NCBI GenBank assembly: GCA_028292065.1
Contig: JAQGNC010000252.1
Span: 1 to 11,547 of the forward strand
Direction of reading: 5' to 3'
Length of the DNA stretch: 11,547 nucleotides
Source of the DNA: Betaproteobacteria bacterium
GTDB taxonomy: Bacteria > Pseudomonadota > Gammaproteobacteria > Burkholderiales > SG8-41
A model generated the notes under the pieces. It was not told where the DNA came from, ran no database searches, and worked only from the letters and a program-made list of their open reading frames with translations. Position numbers and translations under genes: made by a program. Shown here piece by piece: positions 6,156 through 11,465 of this stretch; the first letter of the stretch is position 1, and each line of letters starts with the position of its first letter.

Positions 6156-7618
6156 TCGCTGCGGTAGTTAGGCGCTTCCTTCGTGATCTGCACGTCGTGG
6201 ACGTGAGACTCGCGGATGCCGGCGCTGGTGATCTCGACGAACTCGGCTTTGGTCCTGACGTCTTCGATCGTGGCGCAGCCGAGGTAACCCATGCTCGCGC
6301 GCACGCCGCCCATCAGCTGCTGCACGAGCGGGACCAGGCCGCCTTTATACGGCACCCGGCCTTCGACGCCTTCGGGCACCAGCTTCTCGGTGTCGAGCTC
6401 GTCGTTGTCCTGGAAATAGCGATCCGCCGAGCCTTGCTGCATGGCCCCGAGCGAGCCCATGCCGCGGTACGCTTTGTACGAGCGCCCCTGGTAGAGCTCG
6501 GTCTCGCCGGGAGACTCCTCGGTGCCCGCGAAAAGGCTGCCGATCATCACCATGTGCGCGCCCGCGGCGATCGCTTTGGAGATGTCGCCCGAGAAGCGTA
6601 TCCCGCCGTCGGCGATGAGCGGCACGTCGGTGCGCTCGAGCGCTTTGGCGACGTTGGCGACCGCGGTGATCTGCGGCACGCCGATGCCGGCGATGATACG
6701 GGTCGTGCAGATCGAGCCGGGCCCGATGCCGACCTTGACCCCGTCGGCGCCGTGGTCGACGAGCGCTTTGGCCGCCGCTGCGGTCGCGATATTGCCGCCG
6801 ATCACCTGGGTCTTGGGATAGGTGCGCTTGATCCAGCGCACGCGCTCGAGTACGCCCTGCGAGTGCCCGTGCGCGGTATCGACGACGATCACGTCGACCG
6901 CCGCTTCGAGCAGCGCTTCGACGCGCTCCTCGGTGCCCTCGCCCACCCCGACCGCCGCCCCGACGCGCAGGCGCCCGAGGTTGTCTTTCGACGCGAGCGG
7001 ATGCTCCGACGACTTCAGGATGTCCTTGACCGTGATCAGGCCGCGAAGCTCGAAGTTCTCGTTGATGACGAGCACTCGCTCGAGCCGGTGTTTGTGCATG
7101 AGCGCGAGCGCTTCTTCGCGCGGCGAGCCTTCGCGCACCGTTACGAGCTTGTCGCGCGGGGTCATGATGTTGCGGATCGGCTGGTCGAGCTGGGTCTCGA
7201 AGCGCAAGTCCCGGTTCGTAACGATGCCGACGACTTTGCCGCCTGCCGCCACGACCGGCAGTCCCGAGATGCGGTGCCGGCGGGTGAGCAGCAGCACGTC
7301 GCGCACCGTCATGTCCTCGGTGATCGTGATCGGGTCTTTGACGATGCCGCTTTCGAAACGCTTGACCTGGGTGACCTGGGCGGCCTGGGCGCGAGGCGAC
7401 ATGTTCTTGTGAACGATGCCGATGCCGCCTTCCTGTGCGATGGCGATCGCGAGCCGGGCTTCGGTCACCGTGTCCATCGCGGCCGAGGCGACCGGGATGT
7501 TCAGGGTGATGCCGCGAGTGAGCCGGCTCGTGAGGATGACTTCGCGCGGAAGGACGCTCGAGTGGGCGGGAACGAGCAGGACGTCATCGAAGGTTAAGGC
7601 TTTCTCCACCACGCGCAT
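6152..7618 (-). CDS. guaB: Inosine-5'-monophosphate dehydrogenase
   Basis: A 488-residue enzyme that oxidises IMP to XMP with NAD+, the rate-limiting step toward GMP; its product feeds GuaA encoded downstream. The TIM barrel (about 1-90 and 210-488) is interrupted by two CBS domains (about 93-205, including VRDVLLLTRRHRISGLPVV and the second repeat beginning IMTPRDKLVTV). The catalytic Cys304 lies in GPGSICTTR, with the IMP-binding ADGGIR (337-342), GMGSLGAM (387-394) and the mobile flap SADRYFQ (397-403). Length equals the E. coli enzyme. The frame stays open further upstream, but the ATG at 7618 (MRVVEKALTFDDVLL) is the family start and has AAGGAA (7630-7625) 6 bases before it. A strong promoter lies just upstream. 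Confidence 0.97.
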   Translation of the reverse strand: MRVVEKALTFDDVLLVPAHSSVLPREVILTSRLTRGITLNIPVASAAMDTVTEARLAIAIAQEGGIGIVHKNMSPRAQAAQVTQVKRFESGIVKDPITITEDMTVRDVLLLTRRHRISGLPVVAAGGKVVGIVTNRDLRFETQLDQPIRNIMTPRDKLVTVREGSPREEALALMHKHRLERVLVINENFELRGLITVKDILKSSEHPLASKDNLGRLRVGAAVGVGEGTEERVEALLEAAVDVIVVDTAHGHSQGVLERVRWIKRTYPKTQVIGGNIATAAAAKALVDHGADGVKVGIGPGSICTTRIIAGIGVPQITAVANVAKALERTDVPLIADGGIRFSGDISKAIAAGAHMVMIGSLFAGTEESPGETELYQGRSYKAYRGMGSLGAMQQGSADRYFQDNDELDTEKLVPEGVEGRVPYKGGLVPLVQQLMGGVRASMGYLGCATIEDVRTKAEFVEITSAGIRESHVHDVQITKEAPNYRSE

Positions 7619-7642
7619 ATTCTGTTCCTTCGCAAAGTCCGA

Positions 7643-7671
7643 ATTATACGCACGAGGCGGTAAACCGCCAA
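7643..7671 (-). promoter_or_regulatory. Sigma70 promoter of guaB-guaA with an embedded palindrome
   Basis: On the minus strand TTGGCG (7671-7666, 4 of 6) is followed after exactly 17 bases by a perfect TATAAT (7648-7643). Predicted start is near 7636, leaving a leader of roughly 18 bases, too short for a riboswitch. The spacer and the -35 together form a hyphenated palindrome, GGCGGT-AA-ACCGCC on the plus strand (7656-7669), placed where a repressor could block RNA polymerase. An operator role is inference; no regulator is known from this window. Confidence 0.65.
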
Positions 7672-7691
7672 TGAAATCAGGCGTTAATCGT

Positions 7692-7720
7692 TTGACTCTG
7701 CGGGATAAAGTCGCTACTTT
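7692..7720 (+). promoter_or_regulatory. Candidate promoter of the DUF4124-like gene
   Basis: TTGACT (7692-7697, 5 of 6 -35 matches) is followed after 17 bases by TACTTT (7715-7720, 3 of 6). Predicted start is near 7727, about 50 bases before the ATG at 7776. It is divergent from the guaB promoter 21 bases away. Confidence 0.45.
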
Positions 7721-7775
7721 TCGCAACCGCAGGACCCCGGCCGCAACCCGGCACTTAAAGCATCGAGAGGCAACC

Positions 7776-8276
7776 ATGAAACGACTCGTCGCAGTGGCAA
7801 TGATGGTGATGTCAGCGGGCGCCGCCGCACAGATCAACAAGTGCGTCGACAAGAGCGGCAAGGTCGTCGGCTACGGTTATGAGTGCCAGCCGGGGACGAC
7901 CCCGCAGGCGAGCGGCGTGAAGGCCGCGCCCCCGCCTGCGCCGGCCGCAGGTGCAGCTGCCGCGGCCTCCGGTGCCGCGTCTGGCAGCGCATCTCCCGCC
8001 GCCGCTGCCAAATCGACCGCCGAGCGCGACGCCGATTTTCGCAAGCGCCAGATGGAAAAACAGGAATTGACCGGAAAGGACGACAAGAAAGCCGCGGCCG
8101 CCGCGCAGAACCAGCGCGCGTGCGACGAGTTGCGCGCGTACCTTAAGAGCCTGCAGTCGGGCAACCGCATCACGAAGACCGATCCCAAGACCGGCGAGCG
8201 TCCGTTCCTCGCGGATAGCGACTATTCAGGCGAAACGGCCAAGACTCAAAAGACGCTCGACACCAACTGCAAATAA
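7776..8276 (+). CDS. Secreted DUF4124-like hypothetical protein
   Basis: A 166-residue protein with a clear Sec signal peptide (MKRLVAVAMMVMSAGAAAQ, likely cut near residue 18/19), so periplasmic or secreted. After it comes INKCVDKSGKVVGYGYECQPG, which resembles the short DUF4124 motif (a Cys followed by D-x-x-G-K-V and a second Cys). An Ala/Pro/Ser-rich linker follows (about 46-80), then a charged helix (81-105) and a C-terminal part with RACDELRAYLKSLQSG and two further cysteines. The four cysteines (23, 37, 116, 165) could make two disulfides. GAGAGG (7765-7770) is 5 bases before the ATG. No function is known for the family. It sits between guaB and ratB, an arrangement I believe recurs in Betaproteobacteria. 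Confidence 0.75.
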   Translation: MKRLVAVAMMVMSAGAAAQINKCVDKSGKVVGYGYECQPGTTPQASGVKAAPPPAPAAGAAAAASGAASGSASPAAAAKSTAERDADFRKRQMEKQELTGKDDKKAAAAAQNQRACDELRAYLKSLQSGNRITKTDPKTGERPFLADSDYSGETAKTQKTLDTNCK

Positions 8277-8288
8277 GGCCGAGTCACC

Positions 8289-8579
8289 CTAGACCCCGCC
8301 CGTCGCCCGCCGCCTGCGCGCCTGTTTGGGGTCGGCTTCGAGCGGCCGGTAGATCTCCACCCGGTCACCGTCGCCGAGCACCGTCATTGCAGGCACCACC
8401 CGCCCGAAAACGCCGAGTTCAAGCCGCGCCGGATCGAGGTCGGGAAAGCGCCGCAGAATTCCTGAGCGCTCGACCGCTACACCGGCAGTCGTGCCGCAAG
8501 GCACCTCCAGCGCGATCAGCACCTGCTCGGCGGGGGTCGCACAGACGACCTCTATCCTGAGCAGGCCTTCATCCGCCAT
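8289..8579 (-). CDS. ratB: RnfH/RatB family protein (ubiquitin-like beta-grasp)
   Basis: A 96-residue small protein of the RnfH/RatB family (UPF0125). Typical pieces are LLRIEVVCATPAEQVLIALEVPCGTT at the start, RFPDLDPARLELGVFGR in the middle and LGDGDRVEIYRPLEADPKQARRRRA at the end. The YRPL-x-xDPK-x-xRR-x-R finish is a strong signature. The fold is ubiquitin/ThiS-like but without a C-terminal Gly-Gly for conjugation; the cellular role is unsettled. Its ATG lies inside the last codons of ratA (11-base overlap, 8569-8579), so the two are translationally coupled, as in many beta- and gammaproteobacteria. The 3' end meets the DUF4124-like gene with a 12-base gap. Confidence 0.88.
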   Translation of the reverse strand: MADEGLLRIEVVCATPAEQVLIALEVPCGTTAGVAVERSGILRRFPDLDPARLELGVFGRVVPAMTVLGDGDRVEIYRPLEADPKQARRRRATGGV

Positions 8580-9000
8580 AGACCTTGTCCGCCCTCTGCA
8601 CGAAAGCATCGACCATGGTATTGGCGATGTAGCTGAACACCGGGCCCACGAGCATCTCGAGGATCCTGCTCGAGAACTCGTAGTGCAGGCGAAACTCGAT
8701 CTTGCACGCGACGTCGGAGAGCGCAGTGAATCGCCAGTCGCCGTCGAGCACTTTGAAAGGGCCTTCGACCAGCTTGATCGACATTGCGGTCGGCGGGTTT
8801 TTGACGTTCTCGGTGGTGAAGCTCTGCTTCGCGCCGTGATAATTGACCGTGAGGGTCGCGCGCGTGCGCTCGGCGTCACGGTGGAGCACCGTCGCGGCTT
8901 CGCACCAGGGCAGGAATTCGGGGTAGGCCTCCACCGCGTCGACCAGCGCGAACATCTGCTGCGCGGAGTGGCCGACGAGCACTGATTTTTCTACAACCAC
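8569..9000 (-). CDS. ratA: RatA family START/Coq10-like protein (ribosome association toxin)
   Basis: A 143-residue protein of the polyketide-cyclase/START family. E. coli RatA was described as binding 50S subunits and blocking 70S formation; the fold is also that of Coq10, a ubiquinone-binding protein, so a respiratory quinone role is an alternative. Signatures are SAQQMFALVDAVEAYPEFLPWC (12-33), which matches the family's M-(F/Y)-x-LV-x-DVE-x-YP-x-FLPWC start, EGPFKVLDGDWRF (79-91) and LVGPVFSYIANTMVDAFVQRA (117-137). I place the start at the GTG at 9000, because GGAG (9009-9006) lies 5 bases upstream and the length then matches homologues; the frame is open further upstream but runs into smpB. 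Divergent from smpB, coupled to ratB. Confidence 0.9.
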   Translation of the reverse strand: MVVEKSVLVGHSAQQMFALVDAVEAYPEFLPWCEAATVLHRDAERTRATLTVNYHGAKQSFTTENVKNPPTAMSIKLVEGPFKVLDGDWRFTALSDVACKIEFRLHYEFSSRILEMLVGPVFSYIANTMVDAFVQRADKVYGG

Positions 9001-9033
9001 TTCTTCTCCGTCGGGCCGGGCGTGCGTGCCGGC

Positions 9034-9042
9034 TGATAGAAT
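9034..9042 (+). promoter_or_regulatory. Extended -10 element of smpB
   Basis: TG-A-TAGAAT (TG at 9034-9035, hexamer 9037-9042, 5 of 6) forms an extended -10 in the 63-base ratA/smpB spacer, with no recognisable -35. Predicted start is near 9049, leaving a leader of about 15 bases with no clear Shine-Dalgarno site. Confidence 0.4.
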
Positions 9043-9063
9043 ACGCGGGCACGGCAGCCACCC

Positions 9064-9507
9064 ATGAGTATCGTTCAAAACAAAAAAGCCTTCCACGACT
9101 ATTTCATCGAAGAGCGCTATGAAGCCGGTATCGCGCTCGAAGGGTGGGAAGTCAAAGCGATGCGTGCGGGTCGCACGCAGCTGAAGGAGGCGTATGTCGT
9201 CATCAGCAACGGCGAGCTCGTCCTCATCGGCTCGCACGTGAGCCCGCTCCCCACCGCGTCGACCCACGTGCAGCCCGATCCGGTGCGCACGCGCAAGCTC
9301 CTGATGCACGCCGCCGAGATCGAGAAGCTCATCGGTCTGGTCGAGCGCGACGGCTACACCCTCGTGCCGATCGACATGCACTACAAGCGCGGCCGCATCA
9401 AGCTCGAGATCGGCCTCGCCAAGGGCAAGAAGCAGCACGACAAGCGTGAAGCGGAAAAAGACCGCGACTGGAAGCGCGAGCAGCAGCGTTTGCTGCGCGC
9501 GCGCTGA
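9064..9507 (+). CDS. smpB: SsrA (tmRNA)-binding protein
   Basis: A 147-residue RNA-binding protein that carries tmRNA into stalled ribosomes for trans-translation. It shows the OB-fold signatures NKKAFHDYFIEERYEAGIAL-EGWEVKA-RAGR (7-37), ISNGELVLIGSHVSP (48-62), RTRKLLMH (78-85) and KRGRIKLEIGLAKGKKQHDKRE (110-131). These are followed by the basic C-terminal tail (DWKREQQRLLRAR) that folds into the mRNA channel. Length is normal. The ATG at 9064 gives the expected short N-terminus. The ssrA gene itself is not in the window. It is divergent from ratA; rnhB follows on the same strand after 43 bases. Confidence 0.96.
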   Translation: MSIVQNKKAFHDYFIEERYEAGIALEGWEVKAMRAGRTQLKEAYVVISNGELVLIGSHVSPLPTASTHVQPDPVRTRKLLMHAAEIEKLIGLVERDGYTLVPIDMHYKRGRIKLEIGLAKGKKQHDKREAEKDRDWKREQQRLLRAR

Positions 9508-9550
9508 AGCGTTCGCCCGTCTACACTGACGTCGACACGAGGAGACCCGC

Positions 9551-10264
9551 TTGGACGTTCGCGAGACGGTGCGCAGGAAAAGAAAACCCCGCCCCACCCT
9601 GCGCTTCGAGAACGAAGCCACGGGCGTGGTGTGCGGCGTCGACGAAGTCGGCTGCGCCCCGCTGGCAGGGCCGGTCGTCGCGGCGGCGATCATCCTGCCG
9701 CCCAAAGGGCTTCCCAGAAAGCTCACCGCGCTGATCAACGACAGCAAGATCGTCCCGCAGGCGAAACGCGAGGCCGCCGCCGCCGCGTTGCCGGATTACT
9801 GCTTCATCAGCTTCGGCGAAGCGAGTGTCGAGGAGATCGATTCGATCAACATCTACCACGCGCGCATGCTCGCGATGCGCCGCGCGGTCGCGGGTCTCAG
9901 CGTCGTGCCCCAGCTCGCGCTGATCGACGGCAACGCAACCCCTAAAGAGCTCTGCTGCTCCGCTCGCACCATCGTCGACGGCGACGCGAAGTGTCTTTCG
10001 ATCGCTGCCGCATCGATCGTTGCGAAAGTCTTCCGCGACGCTTACATGCGCGGGCTCGCCGAGCAATTCCCCGGCTATGGCTGGGAAACCAACGTCGGCT
10101 ACGGCACGCGGGACCACCGCGCAGGGATGGCGAAGCTCGGCATCACGCCGCATCACCGCCGGAGCTTCGCACCGGTGCGGCTCCATCTGGGATTACCGCT
10201 CTTCCCCGATCCGTCGATGCTGCCGAGCGTCCAAGACGACGACGAAGAAGATCAGTGGAATTAG
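9551..10264 (+). CDS. rnhB: Ribonuclease HII with an atypical substrate-recognition motif
   Basis: A 237-residue RNase HII, which cuts 5' of ribonucleotides embedded in DNA duplexes. The four metal-binding acidic residues are present: Asp31-Glu32 (GVDEVG), Asp126 (LIDGN) and Asp163 (FRDAYM). So are DGDAKCLSIAAASIVAKV (143-160), GYGTRDHRAGMAKLG and HHRRSFAPVRL. The usual DEAGRG motif reads DEVGCA: of the GRG triplet that reads the RNA-DNA junction, only the first Gly (34) remains. GEASVEEIDSINI and the HHRRSFAPV ending remind me of alphaproteobacterial enzymes. An acidic tail (DDDEEDQWN) closes the protein. The TTG start at 9551 has GAGGAG (9539-9544) 6 bases upstream. Position behind smpB, away from lpxB, is unlike the common proteobacterial arrangement. 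It may be transferred or a second copy. Confidence 0.9.
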   Translation: MDVRETVRRKRKPRPTLRFENEATGVVCGVDEVGCAPLAGPVVAAAIILPPKGLPRKLTALINDSKIVPQAKREAAAAALPDYCFISFGEASVEEIDSINIYHARMLAMRRAVAGLSVVPQLALIDGNATPKELCCSARTIVDGDAKCLSIAAASIVAKVFRDAYMRGLAEQFPGYGWETNVGYGTRDHRAGMAKLGITPHHRRSFAPVRLHLGLPLFPDPSMLPSVQDDDEEDQWN

Positions 10265-10299
10265 CGCGCGGCCCACGCGTGGCTTCGACGTCAAGATGG

Positions 10300-10334
10300 A
10301 TTCTGGATCCCCTGCGCTAGCGCGCGTCCAGAAT
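10300..10334. repeat. Hairpin repeat after rnhB
   Basis: ATTCTGGA (10300-10307) and TCCAGAAT (10327-10334) form an 8-bp stem. The loop contains the perfect 10-base palindrome GCGCTAGCGC (10314-10323). The left side, GGATTCTGGATCCCC, looks like the start of an interspersed palindrome that I recall from many proteobacterial genomes, with the middle degenerated. No T-run follows, so it is not a typical terminator. Confidence 0.45.
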
Positions 10335-10405
10335 GACCGCAACGGCAACTGGCAGATAACCGAGCGTCAGTGCGGCGGATCGACCGGAAGGAAAGGAGGT
10401 TCGAG

Positions 10406-10430
10406 GAGGGAAACCTTGGTTTCCCTCTTT
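10406..10430 (+). terminator. Probable terminator of smpB-rnhB
   Basis: GAGGGAAACC (10406-10415), a TT centre, then GGTTTCCCTC (10418-10427) form a perfect 10-bp stem followed by TTT (10428-10430) on the plus strand. The real loop would open to four or more bases. The T-run is short, so efficiency is uncertain, but the position between convergent units is right. Confidence 0.5.
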
Positions 10431-10441
10431 GGCGTTCAAAT

Positions 10442-10480
10442 CCATCACTTATAAGCTGCAAAGCAGCTTATAAGTGATGG
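10442..10480 (-). terminator. Perfect 18-bp hairpin starting at the tRNA-His CCA
   Basis: CCATCACTTATAAGCTGC (10442-10459), loop AAA, then the exact inverse at 10463-10480: 18 of 18 pairs. On the minus strand it begins with the encoded CCA end of tRNA-His (10480-10478), so the tRNA 3' end is part of the stem. It is followed only by ATTTG, a poor U-tract. It probably ends the tRNA operon transcript, but other readings are possible. Confidence 0.5.
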
Positions 10481-10554
10481 GGTGGCTGACGGGACTCGAA
10501 CCCGCGACAACTGGAATCACAATCCAGGACTCTACCAGCTGAGCTACAGCCACC
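10478..10554 (-). tRNA. tRNA-His (anticodon GUG)
   Basis: A complete cloverleaf on the minus strand. The acceptor stem GTGGCTG (10553-10547) pairs with CAGCCAC (10488-10482), the anticodon GTG is at 10520-10518 in loop TTGTGAT, and the T-arm is GCGGGTTCGAGTCCCGT. The base before the acceptor stem is G (10554), matching the G-1 identity base of histidine tRNAs opposite C73 (10481). CCA is encoded (10480-10478). It lies downstream of tRNA-Arg on the same strand with 54 bases between, probably one transcript. Confidence 0.96.
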
Positions 10555-10608
10555 ACTGAACGACCAAACCACAAAATCTTAAGCGCACATCCCACCTGCA
10601 AGGACGAC

Positions 10609-10685
10609 TGGCGCGCCCGGCGGGACTCGAACCCACAACCCCCGGCTTAGAAGGCCGGTGCTCTATCCGGTTGAGCTACGGGCAC
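10609..10685 (-). tRNA. tRNA-Arg (anticodon UCU)
   Basis: A complete cloverleaf on the minus strand. The acceptor stem GTGCCCG (10685-10679) pairs with CGGGCGC (10619-10613), with one T-G pair. The anticodon loop CTTCTAA is closed by CCGGC/GCCGG and gives anticodon TCT (10651-10649), which reads the rare AGA (and AGG) codons. The T-arm is GTGGGTTCGAGTCCCGC, the discriminator base is G and CCA is encoded (10611-10609). It is the first gene of a two-tRNA operon. Confidence 0.96.
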
Positions 10686-10739
10686 TCGATCGACGCTGCG
10701 GGACGAGGGACTTGAGAAATCGCCTGCAAGAAGGCCGTA

Positions 10740-10768
10740 ATGATAAGCTGCGGCCCTTCGACGGTCAA
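10740..10768 (-). promoter_or_regulatory. Sigma70 promoter of the tRNA-Arg/tRNA-His operon
   Basis: On the minus strand TTGACC (10768-10763, 5 of 6) is followed after exactly 17 bases by TATCAT (10745-10740, 5 of 6). Predicted start is near 10733, leaving a 5' leader of about 48 bases to be removed by RNase P. The stretch after the -10 (TACGGCC) is moderately GC-rich, as in promoters of stable RNAs under ppGpp/DksA control; that control is inference. Confidence 0.7.
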
Positions 10769-10804
10769 TTGAAACCAACCTCCCAAGGCGCTGTCCGAGT
10801 TCCC

Positions 10805-10833
10805 TTGCCGCCCCTGCGGAATTCTGATATTAA
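10805..10833 (+). promoter_or_regulatory. Candidate promoter of dksA
   Basis: TTGCCG (10805-10810, 4 of 6), a 17-base spacer, then TATTAA (10828-10833, 4 of 6) with an extended -10 TG at 10825-10826. Predicted start is near 10840, about 27 bases before the dksA ATG. It is divergent from the tRNA promoter, with the two -35 boxes about 37 bases apart. Confidence 0.5.
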
Positions 10834-10866
10834 AGCGCTCTTTTAACGTTTCGGGACCCCCCACCC

Positions 10867-11289
10867 ATGCCCTCCGAACTGCACAAAGCCATTCCCCCTT
10901 ACAAGCCCAAGGGGAAAGAGGAATACATGAACTCGCGGCAGCTCGCCTACTTCCGCAACATGCTGGAAGAGATGAAGCGCGAGCTCTCGCAGGACATCGA
11001 CCGCACCGTCCACACGATGCAGGACGAGGCGACCATATTCGCCGATCCCAACGATCGCGCGAGCCAGGAATCCGACATGTCGCTCGAGCTTCGCAACCGC
11101 GACCGCGAGCGTAAGCTCATCAAGAAGATCGACGAGACGATCGTGAGTATCGATGCCGGCGAGTACGGGTACTGTAATTCGTGCGGAGTGGAAATCGGTC
11201 TGAAGCGCCTGGAAGTGCGTCCGACGGCGACGCTGTGCATCGACTGCAAGACGCTCGACGAAATGCGGGAGCGGCAGGTCGCGAAGTAA
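10867..11289 (+). CDS. dksA: RNA polymerase-binding transcription factor DksA
   Basis: A 140-residue protein that enters the secondary channel of RNA polymerase and, with ppGpp, adjusts rRNA, tRNA and amino-acid promoters. The coiled coil (about 22-95) has its tip motif ADPNDRA at 59-65, with Asp60 and Asp63 equivalent to E. coli Asp71 and Asp74. The following SLELRNRDRERKLIKKI is highly typical. The zinc finger has all four cysteines (103, 106, 124, 127) in CNSC and CIDC, so it is the zinc-containing form. It is about ten residues shorter than the E. coli protein, only at the N-terminus. The ATG at 10867 precedes the family segment PYKPKGKEEYM; no strong Shine-Dalgarno site is visible. Its neighbour is a tRNA operon, a class of genes it is known to control. 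Confidence 0.96.
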   Translation: MPSELHKAIPPYKPKGKEEYMNSRQLAYFRNMLEEMKRELSQDIDRTVHTMQDEATIFADPNDRASQESDMSLELRNRDRERKLIKKIDETIVSIDAGEYGYCNSCGVEIGLKRLEVRPTATLCIDCKTLDEMRERQVAK

Positions 11290-11340
11290 ACGGCGGCCTC
11301 CGGAGGGCCTCGCCAGCGAAACGGCAAGACAAGAATAAAA

Positions 11341-11368
11341 AAAGGGGCAGCTATCAAGCTGCCCCTTT
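11341..11368 (+). terminator. Terminator 1 of dksA
   Basis: AAAGGGGCAGCT (11341-11352), loop ATCA, AGCTGCCCCTTT (11357-11368): a perfect 12-bp stem with A-rich sequence before it and T's at its end, readable in both directions. It starts about 50 bases after the dksA stop codon. Confidence 0.8.
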
Positions 11369-11377
11369 GTGAATAAA

Positions 11378-11407
11378 AGAAGGGGCAGCTCTCGAGCTGC
11401 CCCTTCT
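11378..11407 (+). terminator. Terminator 2 of dksA (tandem copy)
   Basis: AGAAGGGGCAGCTC (11378-11391), a TC centre, GAGCTGCCCCTTCT (11394-11407): a perfect 14-bp stem followed by CTTT. It is the second copy of a 38-base unit (11333-11370 and 11371-11408; 32 of 38 bases identical). The changes between copies preserve the stem. Confidence 0.75.
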
Positions 11408-11415
11408 CTTTGGTG

Positions 11416-11441
11416 GTTCGAATCCCCGTGGGGATTCGAAC
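11416..11441. repeat. T-arm-like perfect palindrome
   Basis: GTTCGAATCCCC (11416-11427), GT centre, GGGGATTCGAAC (11430-11441): 12 of 12 pairs. Each strand carries GTTCGAATCC, the consensus of a tRNA T-loop, but no cloverleaf can be built around it. It may be a third hairpin ending transcription or a remnant of a tRNA-derived sequence. Confidence 0.55.
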
Positions 11442-11465
11442 AGGGTTCGGGCTTACCGCGCTCCC

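Noticed and set aside
6056..7597. Very long open frame on the plus strand opposite guaB
   Set aside because: It is rich in Arg, Asp, Ala and His in the manner of an antisense shadow of a GC-rich gene. It shows no recognisable domain, and guaB on the other strand has every family motif.
7619..7640. Purine riboswitch before guaB
   Set aside because: The predicted leader is about 18 bases, far too short for an aptamer.
7619..7861. N-terminal extension of guaB
   Set aside because: The extra 81 residues would cross the guaB promoter and the DUF4124-like gene start. The ATG at 7618 gives the exact IMPDH N-terminus with a good ribosome-binding site.
9521..10186. Minus-strand open frame opposite rnhB
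   Set aside because: Antisense shadow; rnhB has catalytic residues and a good ribosome-binding site.
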